Origin: Candidatus Faecousia faecipullorum
Lineage (GTDB): Bacteria > Bacillota > Clostridia > Oscillospirales > Oscillospiraceae
Length of the DNA stretch: 10,209 nt
NCBI GenBank assembly: GCA_018710805.1
Contig: DVJG01000115.1
Span: 1-10,209 of the forward strand
Direction of reading: 5' to 3'
Each line of letters opens with the position of its first letter. Position 1 is the stretch's first letter. Made by a program: the position numbers and the translations under genes. Under the pieces are notes generated by a model that had not been told where the DNA came from, made no database searches, and was given only the letters and a program-made list of their open reading frames with translations. Shown here piece by piece: positions 1-5,954 of this stretch.

Positions 1-1325
1 ACGGCGGACAGATCTACCTGGACGGCAAAGAGATCAATTTCAAGAGCAGCCGTGAGGCCCTGGACAACGGCGTTGCCATGGTGCACCAGGAGCTGAACCA
101 GGCCCTCAAGCGCAGCGTTATGGACAACATCTGGCTGGGCAGATACCCCATGATTGGCGGCATCGCCGTCAACGAGCGGAAGATGTACAACGATACCACC
201 GCCATTTTTGAGGAACTGGGCATTAAGGTTGACCCCCGCCGGATTATGAGCACCATGCCTGTATCCCAGCGGCAGATGGTGGAAATTGCCAAGGCTGTCT
301 CCTATAACTCCAAGGTCATTGTGTTTGACGAGCCCACCTCGTCTCTGACTGAGGAGGAAGTGGAGCACCTGTTCCAAATCATCAATATGCTCCGGGATCG
401 CGGCGTGGGCATTATCTACATCTCCCACAAGATGGCGGAAATCAAGCGTATTTCCGACTACATCACCGTCATGCGCGACGGCCAGTGGGTGGCCACGGAG
501 CCTGCGGAAAAGCTGCAGGTGGGTGACATTATCCGCCTGATGGTGGGCCGTGAACTTACGAACCAGTTCCCGCCCAAGACCAATAAGCCCGGCGATGTGT
601 ACCTGGAGGTCAAGAACATTACCGGCCTGTATAACCAGGTGCGGGATGTGTCCTTCACGGCCCGCCGGGGTGAAATTGTGGGTCTGGCCGGTCTGGACTC
701 CTCCGGCCGTACCGAGACGCTGGAGAGCATCTTCGGCATCCGCACCCGCAAATCCGGCGAAATTTTCCTGGACGGCAAACCCTGCCTCAACCGCAACGCC
801 AAGGAGTCTATCAAAAACGGCTTCGCCATGCTGACGGAAGAGCGCCGGGCCACAGGTATTTTCGGCGTGCTGAACATCCGGGAGAACACGGTTATCTCCA
901 GCCTCAAGCGCCATGAGCACCTGGGCATCTATCTGAGCGAAAAATCCCAGCGGGAGGATACCCAGCGCTACATTGACGCCATGCACACCAAAACGCCCTC
1001 CCAGGAGACGAAAATCCGCAGCCTGTCCGGCGGCAACCAGCAGAAGGTCATCATCGGCCGCTGGCTGCTGACAGACCCGGAGGTGCTCCTGTTGGACGAG
1101 CCCACCCGTGGTATCGACGTGGGCGCCAAGTACGAAATCTACCAGCTGATTCTGAATCTTGCAAACAATGGCAAAACCGTTCTCATGGTTTCCTCGGAAA
1201 TGCCGGAACTGCTGGGCGTCTGTGACCGGATCGTTGTCATGTCCGGCGGCCGCGTGGCTGGCGAAGTGGATGCCAGCAACACGACCCAGGAAGAAATCAT
1301 GACCCTGGCCGCAAAATATGTTTGA
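1..1325 (+). CDS. mglA: Galactose/methyl galactoside ABC transporter ATP-binding protein MglA (5' partial)
   Basis: This is the cytoplasmic ATPase that powers MglBAC-type import of galactose, glucose and methyl-galactosides. The reading frame is open from base 3, so the gene begins upstream; compared with E. coli MglA, about 65-70 residues are missing, including the first Walker A. Visible in the first nucleotide-binding domain are the Q-loop VHQEL (from base 81), a degenerate signature VSQRQMVEIAKA, Walker B VIVFDEPTSSLTEEEV and the H-switch YISHKM. The second domain has a Walker A replaced by GLAGLDSSGRTE (no lysine, as is usual for the second domain of sugar-type ABC ATPases), a canonical LSGGNQQKVIIGRWLL, Walker B LLLDEPTRGIDVGAK and a C-terminal ISSEMPELLG-like segment (VSSEMPELLG). 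Similarity to MglA runs along the whole length, which separates it from RbsA and XylG. It is followed after 14 bases by mglC. The binding-protein gene is presumably upstream, outside the window. Confidence 0.95.
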   Translation, partial: GGQIYLDGKEINFKSSREALDNGVAMVHQELNQALKRSVMDNIWLGRYPMIGGIAVNERKMYNDTTAIFEELGIKVDPRRIMSTMPVSQRQMVEIAKAVSYNSKVIVFDEPTSSLTEEEVEHLFQIINMLRDRGVGIIYISHKMAEIKRISDYITVMRDGQWVATEPAEKLQVGDIIRLMVGRELTNQFPPKTNKPGDVYLEVKNITGLYNQVRDVSFTARRGEIVGLAGLDSSGRTETLESIFGIRTRKSGEIFLDGKPCLNRNAKESIKNGFAMLTEERRATGIFGVLNIRENTVISSLKRHEHLGIYLSEKSQREDTQRYIDAMHTKTPSQETKIRSLSGGNQQKVIIGRWLLTDPEVLLLDEPTRGIDVGAKYEIYQLILNLANNGKTVLMVSSEMPELLGVCDRIVVMSGGRVAGEVDASNTTQEEIMTLAAKYV

Positions 1326-1339
1326 GGAGGTAGATATTT

Positions 1340-2422
1340 ATGACAAGTCCTGTTGAAAAACTCCAGCGCACCGCCGCTGCTTACAAGCAGATGGATTCCA
1401 AAGACAAGAAGCGCTATTGGACCGACGGAATTCTGAATAACGCTCTGTACATCCTGATGGCAATCTTTGTCATCTACACCGCCATCATGCGGGAGAACTT
1501 CCTGACCCTGGGCTCCCTGGCAAACCTCATCACCCAGGTGGCTGCCTACCTGCCTCTGGCTCTGGGCATCGCCGGATGTATCGTTCTGACGGGTACCGAC
1601 CTTTCCGCCGGACGTGTGGTCGGCCTGACCGCCGCCGTGGCTGGCGTGTTCCTGCAGAAGTCTGATTTCGCCAACAAGATGTTTAAGAATCTGCCCGAGG
1701 TCACCTGGTGGTGGATTGCTCTGACCATGCTGGCTGTAATCGCCATCGGCGCCATCATCGGCCTGGTGAACGGCTTCTTCGTGGCAAAGTTCAGCCTGCA
1801 CCCCTTCATCGTCACCCTGTCCACTCAGCTGATTACCTACGGCATCATCCTGTGGTTCTTTACCCTCAACGGCAACAATGGTCAGCCCATCTCCGGCCTG
1901 AGCGCTCCCTATAAGAGCTTTGTAGGCGGCACCATGTTCCGTCTGGGCAACGTGGCCATTCCCTGGTATGTGCTGTACGCTGTGCTGCTCACCGCTCTCA
2001 TGTGGTTCATTTGGAACAAGACCGCTTTCGGTAAGAATATGTTCGCCGTGGGCTCCAATGCCGAAGCTGCCAAGGTTTCCGGCGTCAACGTGTTCCTGAC
2101 CACCATGCTGGTCCACACCCTGGCTGGCGCCATGTACGGCTACGCCGGCTTTGTGGAAGGCGTCCGCAGCGGTTCCGTTGCCGCCAGCACCGGCCTCAAC
2201 GCCGAGTGTGACGCCATCGCAGCCTGTGTCATCGGCGGCGTGTCTTTCGTCGGTGGTACTGGTAAGATCAGCGGCATCATCATGGGCGTGTTCGTCCTGC
2301 GTCTGATCTTCGTGGCTCTGACCATGCTGGGCGTTGACTCCTCCAGCATGTACATCATCAAGGGCGCCATCATCCTCTGCGCCTGCGCTCTGGATATGCG
2401 GAAGTACCTGGTCAAGAAGTAA
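1340..2422 (+). CDS. mglC: Galactose/methyl galactoside ABC transporter permease MglC
   Basis: This is the membrane permease of the Mgl importer (360 residues; E. coli MglC has 336). A GAGGAGG ribosome binding site at the end of mglA precedes the ATG. After a charged N-terminus of about 32 residues there are roughly ten hydrophobic segments. Family landmarks are GTDLSAGRVVGL (residues 85-96), WNKTAFGKNMFAVGSN (225-240) followed by the EAA-type coupling motif EAAKVSGVNV (242-251), DAIAACVIGGVSFVGG (291-306) and the C-terminal YIIKGAIIL. All of these match MglC closely, more so than RbsC. The N-terminal extension relative to E. coli is the only difference I noted. Its stop codon overlaps the start of the next gene by one base (TAATG), so the three genes are one operon. 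Confidence 0.95.
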   Translation: MTSPVEKLQRTAAAYKQMDSKDKKRYWTDGILNNALYILMAIFVIYTAIMRENFLTLGSLANLITQVAAYLPLALGIAGCIVLTGTDLSAGRVVGLTAAVAGVFLQKSDFANKMFKNLPEVTWWWIALTMLAVIAIGAIIGLVNGFFVAKFSLHPFIVTLSTQLITYGIILWFFTLNGNNGQPISGLSAPYKSFVGGTMFRLGNVAIPWYVLYAVLLTALMWFIWNKTAFGKNMFAVGSNAEAAKVSGVNVFLTTMLVHTLAGAMYGYAGFVEGVRSGSVAASTGLNAECDAIAACVIGGVSFVGGTGKISGIIMGVFVLRLIFVALTMLGVDSSSMYIIKGAIILCACALDMRKYLVKK

Positions 2423-2790
2423 TGGAAGAAAACCAGCAGGAACCCAAGAAACCGCAGTTTCGCGGCCTGTACCGGAATGTGAAAATCTCCGTAAAGGCTT
2501 TGGACCGGATTATCATTGCGTGCCTCGTTGTCATCGTAGTGGTGCTGGCCTTTGAAATGCGGAACCCCGGCTTCACCATTACCTTTGACAGCAAGGGCGG
2601 CACCGACGTGGCTCCTCAGAATCAGATGTACGGGGAACACCTGGAATTGCCGGAACCGCCCACCCGGGAGGGCTACAGCTTTACCGGATGGTATATCGAC
2701 TACGCCTGCGAGGAACCCTGGAATGTGGAAGAGGGTACCATTCAAAGTGATATGACCCTCTACGCCGGATGGGAAGCGAAAACACCATAA
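2422..2790 (+). CDS. Membrane-anchored protein with one InlB B-repeat (Flg_new) domain
   Basis: The 122-residue product starts at the ATG that overlaps the mglC stop (TAATG). No strong ribosome binding site precedes it, so translation is probably coupled to mglC. Residues 1-28 are polar and basic (cytoplasmic), residues 29-44 (DRIIIACLVVIVVVLAFEM region) form a single membrane segment, and residues 51-117 look like one complete InlB B-repeat / Listeria-Bacteroides repeat: ITFDSKGGT, then PPTREGYSFTGWY, then DMTLYAGWE. The likely topology is a cytoplasmic N-terminus with the repeat outside. InlB B-repeats normally occur in tandem in large surface proteins; a single repeat on one anchor at the end of a sugar transporter operon is uncommon. 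The role is unknown. An accessory or stabilising subunit of the transporter is an inference from coupling alone. A terminator follows directly. Confidence 0.8.
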   Translation: MEENQQEPKKPQFRGLYRNVKISVKALDRIIIACLVVIVVVLAFEMRNPGFTITFDSKGGTDVAPQNQMYGEHLELPEPPTREGYSFTGWYIDYACEEPWNVEEGTIQSDMTLYAGWEAKTP

Positions 2791-2791
2791 G

Positions 2792-2826
2792 AAAAAGGAT
2801 GCGGAATGTAAATTCCGCATCCTTTT
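2792..2826 (+). terminator. Rho-independent terminator of the mgl operon
   Basis: A perfect 11-bp stem (2797-2807 with 2812-2822, loop GTAA) is flanked by an A-run on the left and TTTT on the right, starting one base after the stop codon of the InlB-repeat gene. The hairpin is duplicated exactly at 3027-3056. Confidence 0.88.
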
Positions 2827-3015
2827 AGACTGTCAAAAATCCGCTGCGGGGCTTTTTGACAGGTTTTTTGCAGTCTCCTGCGCGCACTCCTTGTGCGCTG
2901 TGGCGCACAACTCGCACACTTGGAGCCTGAGAAGTGTTTTCTGCCAGGTACACGCCCCGGCAGAAAACGGTTTTCACTTTATTTGCCGCCTGCGGCGGCA
3001 AACTCTGCGAGGCTT
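2827..3015 (+). repeat. Palindrome-rich 189-bp intergenic repeat, copy A
   Basis: This stretch is the reverse complement of 4551-4739, with the same length. By eye I count about 13 differences over the 113 aligned bases nearest the GCCTCGCAGAG end; the other end is more diverged. It contains four hairpins: 2830-2839/2853-2862 (followed by a T-run), 2891-2898/2903-2910, 2936-2945/2959-2968 and 2982-2990/2994-3002. All but the first are near-perfect in both copies. There is no plausible ORF. The strand given takes the AGACTGTC end as the start, because in both copies that end abuts the T-tract of a gene terminator. It could be a non-autonomous mobile element or a structured RNA; I do not recognise a named family. 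Confidence 0.85.
2830..2869 (+). terminator. Second hairpin with T-tract inside repeat copy A
   Basis: A 10-bp stem CTGTCAAAAA (2830-2839) with TTTTTGACAG (2853-2862) is followed by G and six T residues. It could act as a backup terminator for mgl read-through, and it is part of the repeat element rather than of the operon itself. Confidence 0.6.
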
Positions 3016-3026
3016 ATCATAAGCTG

Positions 3027-3063
3027 AAAGGATGCGGAATGTAAATTCCGCATCCTCTTTTTT
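3027..3063 (+). terminator. Duplicate of the mgl terminator hairpin
   Basis: A 30-base exact direct repeat of 2794-2823 (same 11-bp stem and GTAA loop) is followed by TCTTTTTTT on the + strand. On the - strand, where the dehydrogenase gene ends 28 bases away, the hairpin is followed by only three T residues, so it would terminate that gene weakly. The two copies flank repeat A like a long target duplication. Confidence 0.75.
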
Positions 3064-3083
3064 ATAAGCGCTTCGCAGATAGC

Positions 3084-3842
3084 TTACAGGAAGCATCCAA
3101 AATCGGTGTTGATAATCTGTCCGGTGATCGCTCTGGATTCGTCGCTGGCCAGGAACAGGAGAATGTTTGCCACGTCCTGAGGCATACAGGGCTGGGTTTT
3201 CAGGTTGGAGTGCAGCGCCATGGCGCCCATCATGTCCGGGTCCAGGTTTGCGGAATTGGCGCCCATGACCATGGGGGTCACAATGGTGCCGGGGCAGATG
3301 GCGTTGCAGCGGATGCCCTGGACCTGGAAACGAAGCGCCGTGTGACGGGTGATGCCGATAATGGCGGCCTTGGAGGACACATAGGCAGCCCCGCCGCAGC
3401 CCTTGGCGCCGGCAATGGAAGCCACGTTTACAATGGATGCCCCTGGCTGCATTCTGGACGTAGCAGCCCGCAGGACGCGCATGGTGCCCTTTTGGTTTGT
3501 CTCCACAATGCGGTCCAGGTCCTCGTCAGAAAACCGGTCTATGGGCTTCAGGCCCTCTTCCAGAATGCCTGCATTGTTAATGAGGATGTCGATGTGGCCG
3601 AACACATCCATGACCGTGTCCATGAGCTTTTCCGGGTCGCCCTTTTTGGAGATATCCGTGGAGACAGCCATGACCTTTCCTCCGGCCTCGGTGATCTCTT
3701 TGGCAACGGCAGTCAGGGCAGCCTCTCTGCGGGCGGTGATGACAACGGTGGCTCCTTCTGCGGCAAAGAGCTTGGCAGTGGCCGCGCCCACGCCGGAGTT
3801 GCCACCTGTGATAACGGCAACTTTTCCTTCCAAACGATTCAT
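3084..3842 (-). CDS. SDR-family NAD(P)-dependent oxidoreductase
   Basis: This is a classical short-chain dehydrogenase/reductase of 252 residues, cytosolic, with unknown substrate. The start chosen is ATG at 3842 (MNRLEGKVAV), preceded by GGAGG at 7 bases; a longer frame runs upstream but would read through the promoter. Cofactor site: TGGNSGVG (residues 12-19). Structural motif: NNAG (89-92). Catalytic residues are consistent with N116, S142, Y154 and K158 (YVSSK), and the PG motif (184-185) follows. Residue 37-39 is ARR, with a basic residue after the second beta strand, which often favours NADP(H), but this is only suggestive. The C-terminus reads TGQIINTDFGCFL, departing from the usual VDGG ending. 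It appears monocistronic, with its own promoter. Confidence 0.9.
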   Translation of the reverse strand: MNRLEGKVAVITGGNSGVGAATAKLFAAEGATVVITARREAALTAVAKEITEAGGKVMAVSTDISKKGDPEKLMDTVMDVFGHIDILINNAGILEEGLKPIDRFSDEDLDRIVETNQKGTMRVLRAATSRMQPGASIVNVASIAGAKGCGGAAYVSSKAAIIGITRHTALRFQVQGIRCNAICPGTIVTPMVMGANSANLDPDMMGAMALHSNLKTQPCMPQDVANILLFLASDESRAITGQIINTDFGCFL

Positions 3843-3888
3843 AACATTGCCTCCGTTTCTAAAAAATATGTTGGAAAATTCCATTTTC

Positions 3889-3917
3889 AGTATAGCCTGT
3901 TTCGTGGGCATTGTCAA
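3889..3917 (-). promoter_or_regulatory. Sigma-A promoter of the SDR gene
   Basis: On the - strand, TTGACA (3912-3917) and TATACT (3889-3894) are separated by exactly 17 bases. Transcription would start near 3882, giving a leader of about 40 bases that includes a small hairpin (GAAAAT/ATTTTC, 3873-3888 region) before the GGAGG site. Confidence 0.88.
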
Positions 3918-3966
3918 CAAAACAGCGTATTTTCACGATGGCGTTTTGTAGAAATTGCGGGGAAGC

Positions 3967-3994
3967 AAAAGCCACCCTTCCTTCGGAAGGGTGG
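3967..3994 (-). terminator. Terminator of the ribbon-helix-helix gene
   Basis: A 10-bp stem (3972-3981 with 3985-3994, 3-base loop) lies 6 bases downstream of the stop codon of the - strand gene. In that direction it is followed by CTTTTGCTT. Confidence 0.8.
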
Positions 3995-4000
3995 GGCGGA

Positions 4001-4192
4001 TTATTTGCCGTACAGCTTTTCGTCGTCCACGGGGATGGGGCCGTTGGTCTTTTCGTATTCCTTCACGCACTCCTGGGCCAGATATTCCATCTGGGCGTTG
4101 AAGGAGCGCTTGTTATCCTGGGCAACCTGGGTGATTTTGTACCATAATTCCGGGTCAAACCGAATCCCTGTTTGAATTTTAATCTTTGGCAT
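4001..4192 (-). CDS. Arc-like ribbon-helix-helix DNA-binding protein
   Basis: The 63-residue protein is about the size of a bare RHH domain plus a tail. The N-terminal KIKIQTGIRFDPELW segment fits the beta strand and first helix, and DNKRSFNAQMEYLAQE matches the Arc-type turn and second helix (consensus-like NGRSxNAEIEYL). The last 15 residues, rich in Pro, Asp and Lys, are a flexible tail. An ATG at 4192 is preceded by GAGGTG. Such proteins act as dimeric repressors or as antitoxins that repress their own promoter. Here the neighbour is a divergent small gene, and an inverted repeat overlaps the shared promoter region. Whether it controls that neighbour, or forms a toxin-antitoxin pair with it, is inference. 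Confidence 0.8.
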   Translation of the reverse strand: MPKIKIQTGIRFDPELWYKITQVAQDNKRSFNAQMEYLAQECVKEYEKTNGPIPVDDEKLYGK

Positions 4193-4225
4193 AATAACAC
4201 CTCGTTAGTCTTTTATATCAGTATA

Positions 4226-4274
4226 CTTACTTTGTTGTTGAAATAATACATTCATTTCGCTATAATAAAGTAAG
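4226..4274 (+). promoter_or_regulatory. Promoter framed by an inverted repeat (candidate RHH operator)
   Basis: On the + strand TTGAAA (4238-4243) and a perfect TATAAT (4261-4266) are 17 bases apart. The 8-base inverted repeat CTTACTTT (4226-4233) and AAAGTAAG (4267-4274) brackets the promoter just upstream of the -35 and just downstream of the -10. A weak - strand -10 (TATACT, 4220-4225) overlaps the left arm, so one regulator could act on both genes. Binding by the adjacent RHH protein is inferred. Confidence 0.7.
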
Positions 4275-4331
4275 CTTATAAAACTATTTATTTGCTAACA
4301 ACGTGTTATCATATTATTGGGAGGAATTGGC

Positions 4332-4526
4332 ATGAATAACTTCACAGAGTTAATTGCGAAGGCTTCGGAGGAAGAGGTACAGGAAATCATGACGGCTTTT
4401 GAAACGTGGTATGCTGTCCACTATCCCGATTGGGAGGTCTACTATATGGCCGTCCCCAAGGACCCGGTTAAGAAAAAAGAACACCTGCACCGGATTTTTG
4501 AATTTATCCAGAAGCAGGAAATCTGA
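4332..4526 (+). CDS. Small hypothetical protein with a PDWE motif
   Basis: This is a 64-residue soluble protein of unknown function. The start is ATG at 4332, with GGGAGGA at about 6-7 bases; an upstream TTG in frame lies before that site and is unlikely. It has an acidic helical N-terminus (FTELIAKASEEEVQEIMTAFETWY), a central HYPDWEVYYMAVPK segment, and a basic helix ending HLHRIFEFIQKQEI. There is no signal peptide, membrane segment, or recognisable toxin fold motif. From memory only, similar short PDWE-containing proteins occur in Clostridia. It is transcribed from its own strong promoter, divergently from the RHH gene. Confidence 0.7.
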   Translation: MNNFTELIAKASEEEVQEIMTAFETWYAVHYPDWEVYYMAVPKDPVKKKEHLHRIFEFIQKQEI

Positions 4527-4550
4527 GCGCAGCCCTACAATGGGCGGAAA

Positions 4551-4739
4551 AAGCCTCGCAGAGTTTGCCGCCGTTGGCGGCAAATAAAGTTCGAGCCGTT
4601 TTCTGCCGGGGCATGTACCTGGCAGAAAACACTTCTCAGGCTGCAAGTGTGGAATTTGTCCCCCACAGGGGGACTAATTATGCGCGCAGCAGACTGCAAA
4701 AGCTTGGCGGAAAAGCCCGCAGGGGTTTTTCGACAGTCT
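4551..4739 (-). repeat. Palindrome-rich 189-bp intergenic repeat, copy B (inverted relative to copy A)
   Basis: This is the second copy of the element at 2827-3015, in the opposite orientation. It keeps the 9-bp hairpin TTTGCCGCC/GGCGGCAAA (4564-4572/4576-4584; loop GTT versus GCA in the same sense in copy A) and the 10-bp hairpin GTTTTCTGCC/GGCAGAAAAC (4598-4607/4621-4630). It also keeps the GC-rich hairpin at 4658-4664/4668-4674, whose stem bases differ from copy A on both sides so that pairing is retained. In the - direction the element starts with AGACTGTC directly after the fba terminator T-tract. It fills most of the gap between the PDWE gene and fba. Confidence 0.85.
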
Positions 4740-4741
4740 AA

Positions 4742-4774
4742 AAAAAGACCTCCCGAAAATCGGGAGGTCTTTTT
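4742..4774 (-). terminator. Terminator of fba
   Basis: A perfect stem (4747-4756 with 4760-4769, loop of three bases, extended by A/T runs) lies 17 bases after the fba stop and ends in a long T-tract in the - direction. The A/T symmetry makes it potentially bidirectional. Confidence 0.9.
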
Positions 4775-4791
4775 CATGAAAAGGGATATTC

Positions 4792-5760
4792 TCAGGCCTT
4801 GCCGGCGGAACCCAGGACGTACTGGATCTTGTGGGCGACCATTTCCTTGACAGCCTGACGAGCGGGCTTCAGGTACTGACGGGGGTCGAAGTGATCGGGA
4901 TGCTCGGCAAAGTACTTGCGGATGTTGCCGGTCATAGCCAGACGGATGTCGGAGTCGATGTTGATCTTGCAGACAGCCAGCTTGGCAGCCTCACGGAGCT
5001 GCTCCTCGGGGATGCCGATGGCGTCAGGCATCTGACCGCCGTACTGATTGACCATCTTCACGAATTCCTGGGGAACGGAAGAAGAGCCGTGGAGCACGAT
5101 GGGGAAGCCGGGCAGACGGTCGATAACGCCGTGCAGAACGTCGAAACGCAGCGGAGGGGGAACCAAGATGCCGTCGGCGTTGCGGGTGCACTGGGAAGCC
5201 TTGAACTTGTAAGCGCCGTGGGAAGTGCCGATGGCGATGGCCAGGGAGTCACAGCCGGTGCGGGAGACGAACTCTTCCACTTCCTCGGGACGGGTGTAGC
5301 TTTCCTTGCCGTGCTCAACAGCGACCTCGTCCTCAACGCCGGCCAGGGTGCCCAGCTCAGCCTCGACCACGACACCGTGGTCATGGGCGTACTCGACGAC
5401 CTGACGGGTCAGGGCGATGTTCTCCTCGAAGGGCTTGGAGGAGGCGTCGATCATGACGGAAGTGAAACCGCCGTCGATGCAGGACTTGCACAGCTCGAAG
5501 CTGTCGCCATGGTCCAGGTGCAGAGCGATGGGAATCTGGGGATTCTCAGCAACGGCAGCCTCAACCAGCTTCACCAGGTAGGTGTGGTTGGCGTAGGCAC
5601 GAGCGCCCTTGGAGACCTGCAGAATGACAGGGGAGTTCAGCTCACCGGCAGCTTCGGTGATGCCCTGAACGATCTCCATGTTGTTGACGTTGAAAGCACC
5701 GATGGCGTAGCCGCCGTCATAGGCCTTCTGGAACATCTCTTTTGTAGTAACAAGAGCCAT
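4792..5760 (-). CDS. fba: Class II fructose-1,6-bisphosphate aldolase
   Basis: This zinc-dependent aldolase cleaves fructose-1,6-bisphosphate to dihydroxyacetone phosphate and glyceraldehyde-3-phosphate in glycolysis, and works in reverse in gluconeogenesis. It has 322 residues. The start is ATG at 5760 (MALVTTKEMF), with AAAGG about 10 bases upstream; a TTG nine bases earlier sits too close to that site. Motifs: HLDHGDSFE (81-89; D83 likely catalytic, H84 a zinc ligand), AELGTLAG (134-141), GTSHGAYKF (178-186; H181 a zinc ligand), VLHGSSSVP (222-230; H224 a zinc ligand) and KINIDSDIR (265-273, phosphate binding). This layout fits the Bacillus/Clostridium Fba type. It is divergent from the phosphofructokinase gene whose product is its substrate, with both promoters in the 194-base gap. 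Confidence 0.96.
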   Translation of the reverse strand: MALVTTKEMFQKAYDGGYAIGAFNVNNMEIVQGITEAAGELNSPVILQVSKGARAYANHTYLVKLVEAAVAENPQIPIALHLDHGDSFELCKSCIDGGFTSVMIDASSKPFEENIALTRQVVEYAHDHGVVVEAELGTLAGVEDEVAVEHGKESYTRPEEVEEFVSRTGCDSLAIAIGTSHGAYKFKASQCTRNADGILVPPPLRFDVLHGVIDRLPGFPIVLHGSSSVPQEFVKMVNQYGGQMPDAIGIPEEQLREAAKLAVCKINIDSDIRLAMTGNIRKYFAEHPDHFDPRQYLKPARQAVKEMVAHKIQYVLGSAGKA

Positions 5761-5782
5761 TGGAATCAATCCTTTCTAAATA

Positions 5783-5797
5783 GCGAACGGGGTTCGC
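5783..5797 (-). promoter_or_regulatory. Hairpin near the 5' end of the fba mRNA
   Basis: A perfect 6-bp stem GCGAAC/GTTCGC with a 3-base loop lies about 8 bases after the predicted transcription start and 9-10 bases before the ribosome binding site. It could stabilise the mRNA 5' end; a regulatory role is not shown. Confidence 0.5.
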
Positions 5798-5811
5798 ATT
5801 TTTTCATTTTC

Positions 5812-5839
5812 ATTATATCACATTTTCTCCCAATTTCAA
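5812..5839 (-). promoter_or_regulatory. Sigma-A promoter of fba
   Basis: On the - strand TTGAAA (5834-5839) and an extended -10 TGATATAAT (TATAAT at 5812-5817) are separated by 16 bases. The start would be near 5805, giving a 45-base leader. Confidence 0.85.
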
Positions 5840-5848
5840 TAATAATAT

Positions 5849-5877
5849 TTGCCAAACGCCTATTTTCGTGATATACT
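5849..5877 (+). promoter_or_regulatory. Sigma-A promoter of pfp
   Basis: TTGCCA (5849-5854) and TATACT (5872-5877) are 17 bases apart, with an extended -10 TG at 5869-5870. Its -35 box lies 10 bases from the -35 of the divergent fba promoter, so a shared regulator could cover both. The start is predicted near 5884. Confidence 0.85.
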
Positions 5878-5887
5878 GTAAATAAAT

Positions 5888-5923
5888 GTGGGCCTAGTGG
5901 AAAAATCACCAAACCCACTATGG
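5888..5923 (+). promoter_or_regulatory. Alternative hairpins in the pfp leader
   Basis: Two overlapping pairings are possible in the untranslated leader: GTGGG (5888-5892) with CCCAC (5914-5918), or CCTAGTGG (5893-5900) with CCACTATGG (5915-5923, one bulge). They share the same 3' strand and are mutually exclusive. The structure ends about 17 bases before the GGAGG site. Whether it regulates expression is unknown. Confidence 0.4.
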
Positions 5924-5954
5924 ATTTTCTAAATTTTATTGGAGGTAACTACCC

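Noticed and set aside
1139..2116. Long - strand frame opposite mglA/mglC
   Set aside because: It is antisense to two genes with clear family motifs and rich in His/Gln/Gly, as expected for a codon shadow.
3210..4175. Long + strand frame opposite the dehydrogenase gene
   Set aside because: It is antisense to the well-supported SDR gene, has low-complexity Gly/His/Val content and no family match; it is a shadow of a GC-rich gene.
4831..5871. Long + strand frame opposite fba
   Set aside because: The fba reading frame has all class II aldolase motifs; the opposite frame is repetitive Gly/Val/Leu/Asp sequence without a start signal.
5888..5923. Riboswitch in the pfp leader
   Set aside because: The leader is only about 70 bases with one short stem and no recognisable aptamer consensus; listed only as alternative hairpins.
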